From Methylobacter sp. (GTDB lineage Bacteria > Pseudomonadota > Gammaproteobacteria > Methylococcales > Methylomonadaceae): a stretch of 37,831 bases of DNA. Shown in pieces: positions 7,853-16,221 of this stretch. The notes beneath the pieces were generated by a model. It was not told where the DNA came from and ran no database searches. It worked only from the letters and a program-made list of their open reading frames with translations. The stretch is taken from NCBI RefSeq assembly GCF_023227905.1, contig NZ_JALOCF010000049.1, positions 1 through 37,831 on the forward strand, written 5' to 3'. Both the position numbers and the translations under genes were made by a program. Numbering within the stretch: position 1 is the first letter of the stretch; every line of letters begins with the position of its first letter.

Positions 7853-8700
7853 AGACCGCTAGCGGTACCTTGACCGCATTGCTCGCTACCCGGCAGTTTT
7901 TTATTGCTGATCTGTTCACGATCACTTTGGCCGATGGCACAGTGTTGAGGCATTGCTCCGGCGATATGAATTTAAGCGACGGCACCAACACCTTTTATGC
8001 CAATACGCTCAAACTGGAACGCGGCAGGATTACAACTGCTGTCGGGCTGACGGTCGACTCGGTGGATTTAACCATCTATGCGGGATCCAGCGATACGATC
8101 CAGGGCTTGCCGATTCCGCACTTTACCCGCAATGGCGGTTTTGATGGGGCACGGATATTAATCCAGCGTGCATTTATGCCGACTTTTGGCGATACAGCGG
8201 CGGGACTTGTTTATCTGTTCGAGGGGCGGGTAGCTTCTCCAGAAGCCTCGCGGACGCAAGTGAGTATGAAGATCAATTCAGAACTGGAATTGCTCAATGT
8301 CAGTATGCCGCGTAATGTCATTACGCCCGGCTGTCAATACACCGTTTATGATAGCGGTTGCGGGCTGACCAAAGCGACCTTTACCGTCACCGACGCCGTG
8401 GCATCCGGCAGTACCGCGCTGACTATCAATTCCACCTTGGCGCAGGCCAACGGCTATTTCGACTCAGGCACGCTGGAAATGACCAGCGGCGCGAATAACG
8501 GCATTGTCCGTACCATTAAAAGCTACACCGTAGGAGTGGTGGTATTGTCGCATCCGTTGCCGTCTGTTCCTGCGGTGGCAGATACGTTCAGCATTGCGCC
8601 CGGCTGCAACAAAACCGCTTCAGTCTGCAATACCCGCTTCAGCAATTTGGCACGACGCCGGGCATTTCCGTATGTACCGGTACCGGAGACTTCTTTATGA
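7849..8700 (+). CDS. Tail tip hub protein, DUF2163 (GTA gp13-like)
   Basis: This 283-residue protein has the layout of the DUF2163/BR0599 family. The N-terminal domain begins LTALLATRQFFIADLFTITLADG. A conserved Cys-containing segment NVITPGCQYTVYDSGCGLTK lies at about residues 158-177. The C-terminal domain ends in PGCNKTASVCNTRFSNLARRRAFPYVPVPETSL. The Cys-rich end fits the family's metal or cofactor site in gene-transfer-agent hubs. It overlaps both neighbours by ATGA and acts with them in the tail tip. Confidence 0.85.
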   Translation: MKTASGTLTALLATRQFFIADLFTITLADGTVLRHCSGDMNLSDGTNTFYANTLKLERGRITTAVGLTVDSVDLTIYAGSSDTIQGLPIPHFTRNGGFDGARILIQRAFMPTFGDTAAGLVYLFEGRVASPEASRTQVSMKINSELELLNVSMPRNVITPGCQYTVYDSGCGLTKATFTVTDAVASGSTALTINSTLAQANGYFDSGTLEMTSGANNGIVRTIKSYTVGVVVLSHPLPSVPAVADTFSIAPGCNKTASVCNTRFSNLARRRAFPYVPVPETSL

Positions 8701-9122
8701 TCGAGCAACGCAAAGCGGTAATTGAAGAAGCCATGACCTGGCTGCGCACGCCGTGGCGGCACGAAGCGGCAGTCAAGGGCGCCGGTGTAGACTGCGGCAA
8801 GATTATTGTTGAGGTTTATGTGGCTTGCGGATTGATCGAGCGGCCCACTATTGCCAGCTATCCGCATGATTGGGCGCTACACAAGGATGATGAGCGCTAT
8901 CTTGAAGTCGTCGAGCAATACGCGCGCCGCGTCAATTATCCGATGATGGGCGATATCGTCGTTTACAAATACGGCCGGACCTTCTCTCACGGCGGCATCG
9001 TGCGTGCCTGGCCGGATATTATCCACGCCAAACGGCCCGAAGGCGTGATCCTCGCCAACGGATTGGGCGGCCAACTGGCAAACCGCGAACATCGCTTTTA
9101 TTCGATCTGGGAGCGCGGCTGA
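8697..9122 (+). CDS. Tail-associated NlpC/P60 peptidase (GTA gp14-like)
   Basis: This 141-residue cysteine peptidase should open host peptidoglycan during DNA injection. The catalytic Cys is C33 in GVDCGK, the His is H98 in FSHGG, and the third polar residue is probably H110 in DIIHAK. The order DUF2460, DUF2163, NlpC/P60, large tip protein is the one seen in gene transfer agents and related siphoviruses. It overlaps the upstream gene by ATGA and the downstream ATG by two bases (TGATG). Confidence 0.88.
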   Translation: MIEQRKAVIEEAMTWLRTPWRHEAAVKGAGVDCGKIIVEVYVACGLIERPTIASYPHDWALHKDDERYLEVVEQYARRVNYPMMGDIVVYKYGRTFSHGGIVRAWPDIIHAKRPEGVILANGLGGQLANREHRFYSIWERG

Positions 9123-12100
9123 TGGGTTTTTTGTTTGGCGGTCAAAGCACGTCAACTACAGCGCCCAAGCTTGGCGGGCTGAATGTTCAGAACCAGGGCT
9201 ACGGCGTCACGATACCCATCGTGATCGGCACCAATCGCGTGCCGACTACCTTGATCGATTACATTGATTTTGTCGCCACGCCGCACACGACCACCACCAG
9301 TTCCGGCAAGGGCGGCGGTACCAGTTCAAGCAATACCACCTATACCTATTCGGCAGCGGTAATTCTGCTGGCAAGCGAAGGGCCGATCTTGGGCTTTGGG
9401 CAGCTGTGGGTTGATAAAAACATCTATACCACGCCAACCGAATTGGGGCTTGAGGAATTTATCGGAACGCTACCGCAAACACCATGGGGCTACATGACCA
9501 CCAACCATCCGGCGCGGGATGAGAGCTATCAAGGCTTGGCTTATTTGGCCTCCGGCAGTTATGCGCTCTCCGATAATGCCTCGCTGGGGAATCACTCGGT
9601 TGAAATTAAGGGCGTGCTGGCCACCTCCGTTCAGCCTGACGTCAACGCGATTACCTGCATTGAAGAATTTTTAACCAATGCGGATTGGTCGGGTTTATTT
9701 GCTGCCAGCAAAATCGGTGATTGGACGCTGGCCAGGACGTATTGCACGGTACATGATTTGCGCATCAGCCCGGCGCTGACTGAGCAAAAGCCGGCGCATG
9801 AACCGATTGAAGAATGGTTGAGGATTGCTAATTGCGGGGCGGTCTGGTCTGACGGGGTGTTGAAGGTGTTGCCGTATAGTCGAGAGACGCTGGCGACTAC
9901 GCAAATTTTGCCGCCTGAAGCGGACGATCTGGCTTGGTCTGGTGCTACTAACCCAGACAATACAACCTTATATAGCGATATAGCATTTAGCCCGACATTA
10001 CAAATGTTTGTTGCCGTATCATTTAATGATAATGGAATAACGCGGTCAACTGACGGCGGGCAAACCTGGTCGAGTGTAGATACCGCATCATTTAATCAAG
10101 ATATCGGTAATTCACTAAGAGCGATTTCCTGGGTAGCAGCAGGGGATACCTACCCAGGGCATTTTATAGCGGCTGGTGTAATGGGGTTCGACCTTTGGTA
10201 TGTATCCACTGATGGGGTGTCGTGGACCGAATTTACCGGGGGGTTTAATGCGTTTGAGCTGGATGGATTATACGGTATCTATTCTACCGGTAAGTTTTTG
10301 AAGCATAGCATTAACAGCGACGTAACAGTGGGAACATTTGAGGTGCTGAGCGACGCTTTATATGATGGAAGTGATTTTGCATTTATCAGGATGATTAACG
10401 GAGATGTAGAAATCAGCCGCGTCTTGTTTGTTGGCACTAATACTGCTGAGGGTTTTTGGTATGCTGAAAGTGCTGATACATTTGCAACGTGGGATGAAAT
10501 AAGCCGCCCAAATTTAGAGGTTCGTTGGTATATTTGCAACAGCGGCGTCTTTCTTGCATTTGATGGTGGCAGCAAGCACAGCGAGCAATTCATAGCCTGC
10601 TCTGAGACAAAAATCTATAAGTCAAACAATTACGGCGGTACGACATTTGAGCAGGTCTACGCAGCGCCTGCAGGGTATTTGTTTACTGGAATTGAATATT
10701 GCCGCTACGGCGTTGCGCCGTTTACCGACGCAGTTGATTTTACCGATGTCGTACCTTGCCACATTGCCGTAGGGTACTATATTGATGGATCGAGCAATGA
10801 GGTTAGTTTTTCGGTCATCTCAACTGATTCCGGAGACACCTGGTCGCTGTTGCCTGGAACAGATAGTGATTATCCGGAAACTGTTTTTTATTCAGAGGGC
10901 GGTTTTTGTTCAGGATTTTATTACGATGCCGGGTCATCATTATATATCCCTACGATAGTTGCCGTTCCAAGGGCAAACGCAGTTGATTTTCAAAGACTGG
11001 AGCTGGCTGGTAGTGCTCAATACATTACCTATGCTCCACCTACCGAAACCGGCATCAGCTTGACCGATGAAGATTTTATCATCGAGGGCGACGAAGACCC
11101 GGTGCGCTGCATTCCCTTTAAAGATATAGCCGACGCCTGGAATCGCGTGCAGGTGGAGTTTAAAAACCGCGACAACGATTACAATATCGAAGTCGGCGAA
11201 GGTTCCAGCGATCAGGCCAACATAGAAGCGTTCGGCTTGCGGCCCATGTCGGTGGTCAAGATGCATTCGATCTGCCGAAAAACCGTTGCACAATTTGTTG
11301 AATCCACCATCCTTCAGCGTGAGCTCTATATCAGAAAGCATTACGAGTTTAAGTTGAGCTGGGAGCATTCGCTCCTTGAACCGATGGATATTGTCTATAT
11401 AAATGATACGGCGCTGGGTCTGGTTGATACTCCTGTGCGTATTATTAAAGTAGTCGATGATGAAGTGCTGACTATTACCGCCGAAGAAATGCCGGACGGC
11501 TCGTCGGTCGGTACGGTTTACACGGTATCAACCGCCGACAGTTATACGCCAAACTACACTGTAGCGGTCGGCAACGTCAACACGCCTGATATATTTCTGG
11601 CCCCGCCTGATCTGACCGACTCAGGCTATGAAGTCTGGATGGCTATCTCAAACACTGACGCCAACTACGGAGGCTGTGAAGTTTGGGCGTCGTTTGACAA
11701 TGCCAGCTATCAGCGTATCGGAACGCATACCCGGCAATCGATACATGGCGATGTAATAACTGCCAATTTGGCATCTTCTGCGGCCGACCCGGACATAACC
11801 AATGTACTACATGTTGATTTAACGCAATGTTTGGGCGAACTGCTGACCGTTAGCCAACTGGCGGCGGATTCCTTTGCTACCCTGTGCTTAGTCGATAACG
11901 AATATTTGTCATTTCGTGATTCAGCGCTGACGGCGGCCTATAAATACGACCTGGATCATCTGCACCGAGGCATCTACAATACGACGCAAGGTGCATCGAT
12001 CGGCGACCGCTTTGTGCGTTGCGACAACAATCTATTTCGCTATGCCTATGATCCTTCCTTGGCGGGCGAAACGATGTATTTAAAATTTATCGCGTTTAAT

Positions 12101-12862
12101 GCTTTTGGCGGCGGCTTACAGGACATAGCGACCGTTACAGCGGTACCATTCGTCCTGTCCGGTCAGTTGGCCATTGCTGATCCGGAGCTACTAACCGGTG
12201 CATTTGCTGTGACTCAGCAGGCCACGCCGAATATGACCGCGCATATCTTGGCGGGGTCGATATTCGATGGCACTGATAGTATCTCGATTGCTGCGCAAAA
12301 TACCGGCACGATTACCGCTCCGACAACCAATCCGCGCATTGACCGCGTAGTCATCAGTCAAACCGATGCAACATTTTTAGTCATTGCTGGGACTGAAGCG
12401 GCTACTCCGGCGGCACCAGCTATCACCGCAGGGTATTTCCCCTGTGCGCAAATCCTTTTGAGCGTGGGCGATACGGCCATTACCACGGCGATGATTACCG
12501 ACGAGCGCAGCGGTTTTACTTTGACGCCTGTCGTGATTCCTTCGCCAGCAGCGGCTACAGCGTTAACTTACTCAGCATCTATTACGGCTGATTATTCCGT
12601 AGACAACAGTTTTACGCTGACGCTCACAGGCAACACTACCATCACATTTTCAAATGGCGTGGACGGCCGGCCTATTCATTTGCGCATCAAACAGGGCGGG
12701 GCTGGTAGCTACACGGTTACCTGGGCTAATGTGACATTCGGCAGTGATATCACCGCCGCAACGTTGTCAACTGCTGTCGGCGATACCGATTTGATCGTCG
12801 TCACGTACAACGCAGCGCTGAGCACCTATATGTTCGCTTCAATTATCAGAGGATTTAACTAA
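9122..12862 (+). CDS. Host-specificity tail tip protein with Asp-box propeller insertion
   Basis: This 1246-residue protein begins with the conserved core of phage tail tip proteins: GGLNVQNQGYGVTIPIVIGTNRV, then residues 75-255 ending EEWLRIANCGAVWSDGVLKVLPYS. The core resumes at about residue 643 (LTDEDFIIEGDEDPVRCIPFKDIADAWNRVQVEFKNRD) and continues to about 1000. Between them, at about 272-636, lies an insertion with Asp-box repeats of sialidase/BNR type: S309TDGGQTW, S362TDGVSW and S567TDSGDTW, plus a weaker SNNYGGTTF at 501. The C-terminal 180 residues form a separate receptor-type domain. It should determine adsorption. The insertion, roughly 9935-11030, looks richer in A+T than its flanks, which suggests separate acquisition. 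Confidence 0.87.
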   Translation: MGFLFGGQSTSTTAPKLGGLNVQNQGYGVTIPIVIGTNRVPTTLIDYIDFVATPHTTTTSSGKGGGTSSSNTTYTYSAAVILLASEGPILGFGQLWVDKNIYTTPTELGLEEFIGTLPQTPWGYMTTNHPARDESYQGLAYLASGSYALSDNASLGNHSVEIKGVLATSVQPDVNAITCIEEFLTNADWSGLFAASKIGDWTLARTYCTVHDLRISPALTEQKPAHEPIEEWLRIANCGAVWSDGVLKVLPYSRETLATTQILPPEADDLAWSGATNPDNTTLYSDIAFSPTLQMFVAVSFNDNGITRSTDGGQTWSSVDTASFNQDIGNSLRAISWVAAGDTYPGHFIAAGVMGFDLWYVSTDGVSWTEFTGGFNAFELDGLYGIYSTGKFLKHSINSDVTVGTFEVLSDALYDGSDFAFIRMINGDVEISRVLFVGTNTAEGFWYAESADTFATWDEISRPNLEVRWYICNSGVFLAFDGGSKHSEQFIACSETKIYKSNNYGGTTFEQVYAAPAGYLFTGIEYCRYGVAPFTDAVDFTDVVPCHIAVGYYIDGSSNEVSFSVISTDSGDTWSLLPGTDSDYPETVFYSEGGFCSGFYYDAGSSLYIPTIVAVPRANAVDFQRLELAGSAQYITYAPPTETGISLTDEDFIIEGDEDPVRCIPFKDIADAWNRVQVEFKNRDNDYNIEVGEGSSDQANIEAFGLRPMSVVKMHSICRKTVAQFVESTILQRELYIRKHYEFKLSWEHSLLEPMDIVYINDTALGLVDTPVRIIKVVDDEVLTITAEEMPDGSSVGTVYTVSTADSYTPNYTVAVGNVNTPDIFLAPPDLTDSGYEVWMAISNTDANYGGCEVWASFDNASYQRIGTHTRQSIHGDVITANLASSAADPDITNVLHVDLTQCLGELLTVSQLAADSFATLCLVDNEYLSFRDSALTAAYKYDLDHLHRGIYNTTQGASIGDRFVRCDNNLFRYAYDPSLAGETMYLKFIAFNAFGGGLQDIATVTAVPFVLSGQLAIADPELLTGAFAVTQQATPNMTAHILAGSIFDGTDSISIAAQNTGTITAPTTNPRIDRVVISQTDATFLVIAGTEAATPAAPAITAGYFPCAQILLSVGDTAITTAMITDERSGFTLTPVVIPSPAAATALTYSASITADYSVDNSFTLTLTGNTTITFSNGVDGRPIHLRIKQGGAGSYTVTWANVTFGSDITAATLSTAVGDTDLIVVTYNAALSTYMFASIIRGFN

Positions 12863-13992
12863 TGCCTACGCGGGTGATATTCAGTACGGATTATGGCGCA
12901 CCGGCGCTGACGGGCGAAGTCGGCAAACTGATCGCGGTTCTGGATGCGTGCCTGAAGGACGGCACAACGGCACTATCGATCACCAGTCTAACTCAAACCG
13001 GCGGACTGGCTACGGCGGTCTGTAGCGCAGCGCTCGGCATGGCATTAACGTCAACCAGTGGCATGACACGCAAGCTGACGATCAGCGGTGCTACACAGGC
13101 CGGTTATAATATCGAGGCTGATTGCACGATTACCGCTACCGATACATTTACCTTCGCCGTCGATTCCGGCACGGTTTCCCCGGCTACGGGTTCGCCAATG
13201 ATGAACATTGCCGGCAGCGGCTGGACCAAACCCTATACGGGCACCAACAAAGCGGCGTACAAAATGCCGACCGGCAGTAATGAGCATTATCTGCGTGTTG
13301 ATGATAATACCGTCGCTAATATTGCCCGGTTGCGCGGCTATGAGACGATGAGCGATGTGGATACCGGAACAGGGCTGCTTCCAACTGATGCGCAGCTATC
13401 CGGTGGCGATTATTTTATGAAAAGCTCCGCTGCCAGCGCTACAGCTAGAGCGTGGATATTTGTTTGTTATGGGGATTTTTTCTATTTTATTTCAGATAAA
13501 TCCGGGGATTCGTTTGTTTCTGCCTACCCGTTCGCATTTGGCGGTGGTTGCTCACTGGTATCAGGTGATGTTTATGATACGATTTTAAAAGCTTACGCGT
13601 CTAATTCGGCATCACTAACCAACTGGGCGACATTGGTTACCGCATACACAACAGCAACTCCGGGGATGTATATGGCTAGAGCATATACCCAAACCGGCAC
13701 GTCTGTAGAATTATCTCAGGGGGTCAGCGCACATACAAATGGCGGAGCTAACTCGATGGCGGCGAGCGCAGGTCAGCCATACCCAGCCCCGCTGGGTATG
13801 ATAACGTCGCCGTTATATATTCACGAGACTGCCAACGGGTTGAGAGGGGTTATGCGTGGATTGGCAGTACCTATGCACAACAAGCCACTAAATCACGGGG
13901 ATGTTTGGAAACCGACTACGGGCGATCTGGCTGGTAAAACGTTTATAGCGATTAAATGCTATAACGTGTCAGAATTTTTTATTGAGATATAA
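12862..13992 (+). CDS. Tail fibre/tip-associated structural protein
   Basis: This 376-residue beta-rich protein follows the tip protein with a TAATG overlap. The N-terminus (MPTRVIFSTDYGAPALTGEVGKLIAVLDACL) is of the kind found in tip-associated proteins of siphoviruses. The middle has a Gly/Ser/Thr-rich stretch, then a segment YGDFFYFISDKSGDSFVSAYPFAFGGGCSL that looks like a stable beta domain. No enzyme motif is visible. It is probably a virion protein at the distal tail. Confidence 0.7.
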   Translation: MPTRVIFSTDYGAPALTGEVGKLIAVLDACLKDGTTALSITSLTQTGGLATAVCSAALGMALTSTSGMTRKLTISGATQAGYNIEADCTITATDTFTFAVDSGTVSPATGSPMMNIAGSGWTKPYTGTNKAAYKMPTGSNEHYLRVDDNTVANIARLRGYETMSDVDTGTGLLPTDAQLSGGDYFMKSSAASATARAWIFVCYGDFFYFISDKSGDSFVSAYPFAFGGGCSLVSGDVYDTILKAYASNSASLTNWATLVTAYTTATPGMYMARAYTQTGTSVELSQGVSAHTNGGANSMAASAGQPYPAPLGMITSPLYIHETANGLRGVMRGLAVPMHNKPLNHGDVWKPTTGDLAGKTFIAIKCYNVSEFFIEI

Positions 13993-14361
13993 GTGGCATT
14001 AGTAACGACTGCATCAAAACAGGTAGTCATAAATGCGACTGTAGTTGCATTTTGGCGGCGAGACTTGGGCGGTATTGGCGAGACCCAAACCGGCATGCTG
14101 GTTTTGGATATGTCCGGGGTAGTGTCCGGGCAGGTGCGGATTAATACCGGAACTGTTGAATCGCCGGTCTACGAAGCTGTTCCGTACGCGATTGTCAGTT
14201 GTTACGATAATGTTACTGATGTATTTATCACGCGCGCTAAAGCGGATATTAATGGCTATTATGAGCTATCTGGCCTTGATCGCAGTTCTCAGGATTATAA
14301 ATTTACCGTGTCCGCGGACGGGTATAAATCTCAGATATTCAACGGAGTGACGTGGGTATGA
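13993..14361 (+). CDS. Small distal tail protein with carboxypeptidase-regulatory-like fold
   Basis: This 122-residue protein starts with GTG immediately after the upstream stop. The C-terminal part (ITRAKADINGYYELSGLDRSSQDYKFTVSADGYKSQIF) has the pattern of a carboxypeptidase-regulatory-like beta-sandwich: D-x-G-Y-Y-x-L, then Y-K-F-T-V-x-A-x-G-Y. Such domains are common in phage tail and adhesion proteins. The stop overlaps the next ATG (ATGA), tying it to the fibre block. Confidence 0.65.
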   Translation: MALVTTASKQVVINATVVAFWRRDLGGIGETQTGMLVLDMSGVVSGQVRINTGTVESPVYEAVPYAIVSCYDNVTDVFITRAKADINGYYELSGLDRSSQDYKFTVSADGYKSQIFNGVTWV

Positions 14362-14528
14362 GTTACGTCCCGCCCGATTCTGATGTTTATACGTTTACGT
14401 TTATCGACGATCCCTACACGCCGCCGGATTCAGATGCGTATCATTTTGATATGGCGCTGGATGATACGCCGCACGATCCGGCCGGATTCGACCTGATTTT
14501 TTCATCATTTTTTCAATTCGGTTTATAG
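14358..14528 (+). CDS. 56-residue protein with duplicated PPDSD motif
   Basis: This short gene overlaps its neighbour by ATGA and ends four bases before the next ATG, so it fills the operon exactly. The protein carries a near-repeat, YVPPDSDVYTFTF at residues 3-15 and YTPPDSDAYHFDM at about 20-32, followed by an acidic stretch and an aromatic C-terminus (FSSFFQFGL). It is probably a small virion or fibre-attachment protein, but its function is unknown. Confidence 0.65.
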   Translation: MSYVPPDSDVYTFTFIDDPYTPPDSDAYHFDMALDDTPHDPAGFDLIFSSFFQFGL

Positions 14529-14531
14529 CCT

Positions 14532-15656
14532 ATGTTAAGCGGGTTGTTTTTATTAGGATCATCAGGCGCAGCAGTGCCGCTTACGCAGCTTAATAAAGCT
14601 TATATCAAAGGTATTTGCATCCGCACGACCTGGACGGCTATTGAAACTGCTCAAGGGGTGTTTGACTGGAGTTATCTGGATACCGCCGTTGCAGCGGTGC
14701 CGGAAGGCAAAGAAATCGCGTTGTTGATTGCGATGGGCGGTTCAATCGGTTCTCCCGCCTGGCTGGCTGGCGCTGGCGTCGTTTATTTCAGCTACACGGT
14801 AGCCGGTGTCGTTTATAGCGTTCCGGTGCCTTGGGATACCGTATTTATGGCGAAGCGGGACGCTTTTATTCAAGCGGTCGGCGCTCGTTACGCTGGCAAC
14901 GCTAAAGTCACTTGCATGGACGTGTCGGCTTTTACCGCTCAGGCCGGGGATTTTAACTTGCCGTCTGATTCAGCGGTGGTGCAGGATTTAAAAAATAAAG
15001 GCTTTACTTCGGCGGTTGCCATTGCCGCTTGTACCAGCGCGATAGATGTTGCGGCAGCGGCATTCCCCGGCAAGGATATTCAATTATCGATCGGGCGCTT
15101 ATCTTCTGCTTATGATGCGGTCAACGGGCCTGATTATGTCTGTCAGCAGATTGTCAGCTATGGGCAAACGACTTACCCTGGCCGTTTTATCCCGCAAAAA
15201 TCGTCATTGATGACGACTACACCAGCTTCGACTGATACAAAATTATTCGCCTGGCAGACGCTTAAAAATGGATTGCCTTATACCTCTGCGCAGTTTTTAT
15301 GGCCGGCTGCTGATGTTAGTAGTGCTCAATACGCTTACCGGCTCAATAATTATGTGCCGATGTCCTCTGCTGATATGCTGCAAGCGACTATCAACAAGGC
15401 GCTGAGCTATCCCATTTTAAAGCTCGAAGTCTACCCAAGTGATATAGATCAAGCTTGGTCTGATGCAATCCTGCAAGCGGCGGCGGATGATATTGCCGCG
15501 CTGGCCGCGTTGGTTGAAGATGTGCCGATTGATCCGGTTACGCCGGTTGTCCCTGCGCCGCCGGTAGTCGTAGCTCAAATAAACGTCGATTACCCGGAAT
15601 CAAAACCGTTCGCCATGCCTATCCGAGGGCGTGCATTTAAAATACCAGTGAGATAA
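14532..15656 (+). CDS. TIM-barrel-like (glycoside hydrolase-like) tail protein
   Basis: This 374-residue protein resembles the (beta/alpha)8 barrel of beta-galactosidase-like hydrolases: GICIRTTWTAIETAQGVFDWSYLDTAVAA near residues 30-60, then GSPAWL, VPWD, and ILKLEVYPSDIDQAW near the end. The segment expected to hold the acid/base Glu (KVTCMDVSAFTAQAGDF) has none, so it may bind sugar rather than cut it. The C-terminus is proline-rich (PIDPVTPVVPAPP) before a short tail. The barrel is visibly related to residues 27-325 of the secreted protein at 30508. It has no convincing signal peptide and lies among fibre genes, so a receptor or capsule-binding role is likely. Confidence 0.68.
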   Translation: MLSGLFLLGSSGAAVPLTQLNKAYIKGICIRTTWTAIETAQGVFDWSYLDTAVAAVPEGKEIALLIAMGGSIGSPAWLAGAGVVYFSYTVAGVVYSVPVPWDTVFMAKRDAFIQAVGARYAGNAKVTCMDVSAFTAQAGDFNLPSDSAVVQDLKNKGFTSAVAIAACTSAIDVAAAAFPGKDIQLSIGRLSSAYDAVNGPDYVCQQIVSYGQTTYPGRFIPQKSSLMTTTPASTDTKLFAWQTLKNGLPYTSAQFLWPAADVSSAQYAYRLNNYVPMSSADMLQATINKALSYPILKLEVYPSDIDQAWSDAILQAAADDIAALAALVEDVPIDPVTPVVPAPPVVVAQINVDYPESKPFAMPIRGRAFKIPVR

Positions 15657-15658
15657 AA

Positions 15659-15982
15659 ATGAAATATATTGATGAAGAAACCGGGCTTTTATCTAGAGAA
15701 ATGCGTCCCGGAGAAGATATACAGTTTCATTTTGATCTGTCTGCGCACAATTTAACTATCGATACAGTTGAGTCTGTGCAATCGACGGCAAAAGGCGCTG
15801 TAGCAGAGGTTGACGCGCTGTCTATATCCCTGGTTGAACTTGGCATTAATGATAAAATATACTTCTGGGCTGCAGGCGGTACGGATAACGAGGATTATCA
15901 AGTTATCGCTCGTTTTACGACAACATCAGGTGAGCAGCTGGCCGAATCAGTTATCATAAAGTGCCGTCTGCATGGTTTTTAA
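15659..15982 (+). CDS. Last gene of the late operon, fibre adaptor-like protein
   Basis: This 107-residue protein ends in a pattern (NEDYQVIARFTTTSGEQLAESVIIKCRLHGF) seen in small beta-sandwich adaptor proteins of phage tails: Y-x-V-x-A-x-x-T-T-x-S-G followed by a beta strand. It starts two bases after the preceding stop and is the last gene before the attachment site. The role is tentative. Confidence 0.6.
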   Translation: MKYIDEETGLLSREMRPGEDIQFHFDLSAHNLTIDTVESVQSTAKGAVAEVDALSISLVELGINDKIYFWAAGGTDNEDYQVIARFTTTSGEQLAESVIIKCRLHGF

Positions 15983-16221
15983 TGACTGTAAAACTATCAA
16001 AACACGGATACATTAATTTGTTATCTATTTGATATTTAACAACTAAAAATATCAAAAAAGATACAAATAATTGATGCAACATTTTGAATTATAAGCAATG
16101 TATCTATAATTGTGATTCCTGTTGTCGCGGGTTCGAGCCCCGTCGTTCACCCCAATAAAATCAAATAGTTGCACCGTTTGTAACTTCGTATAAATGTAAA
16201 AAGATACAATTGTGGATACAA
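15983..16221. promoter_or_regulatory. attP region with integrase arm-site candidates
   Basis: This non-coding stretch surrounds the tRNA-derived core. AAAAAGATACAA occurs at 16055-16066 and 16198-16209. Related GGATACA copies lie at 16006-16012 and 16214-16220, and an inverted copy TGTATCT at 16099-16105. Repeats on both sides of a core next to int are what integrase arm-binding sites look like. No terminator with a T tract is visible for the late operon here. Confidence 0.6.
16110..16154 (+). other. attP core: 3' half of a tRNA-His(GTG) gene
   Basis: The 45 bases reproduce a tRNA-His from position 32 of the anticodon loop to the CCA end. They contain anticodon GTG at 16112-16114, a variable loop, a T arm (GCGGG/CCCGT with loop TTCGAGC at 16132-16138), acceptor strand CGTTCAC, discriminator C73 and CCA at 16152-16154. 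The 5' half is absent, so this is not a working tRNA. Integration at the matching host gene would rebuild its 3' end. C73 and the GTG anticodon both point to tRNA-His. Confidence 0.88.

Noticed and set aside
16110..16154. Functional tRNA gene
   Set aside because: Only the 3' half is present. The sequence upstream cannot form the D arm, the anticodon stem 5' strand or the acceptor 5' strand.
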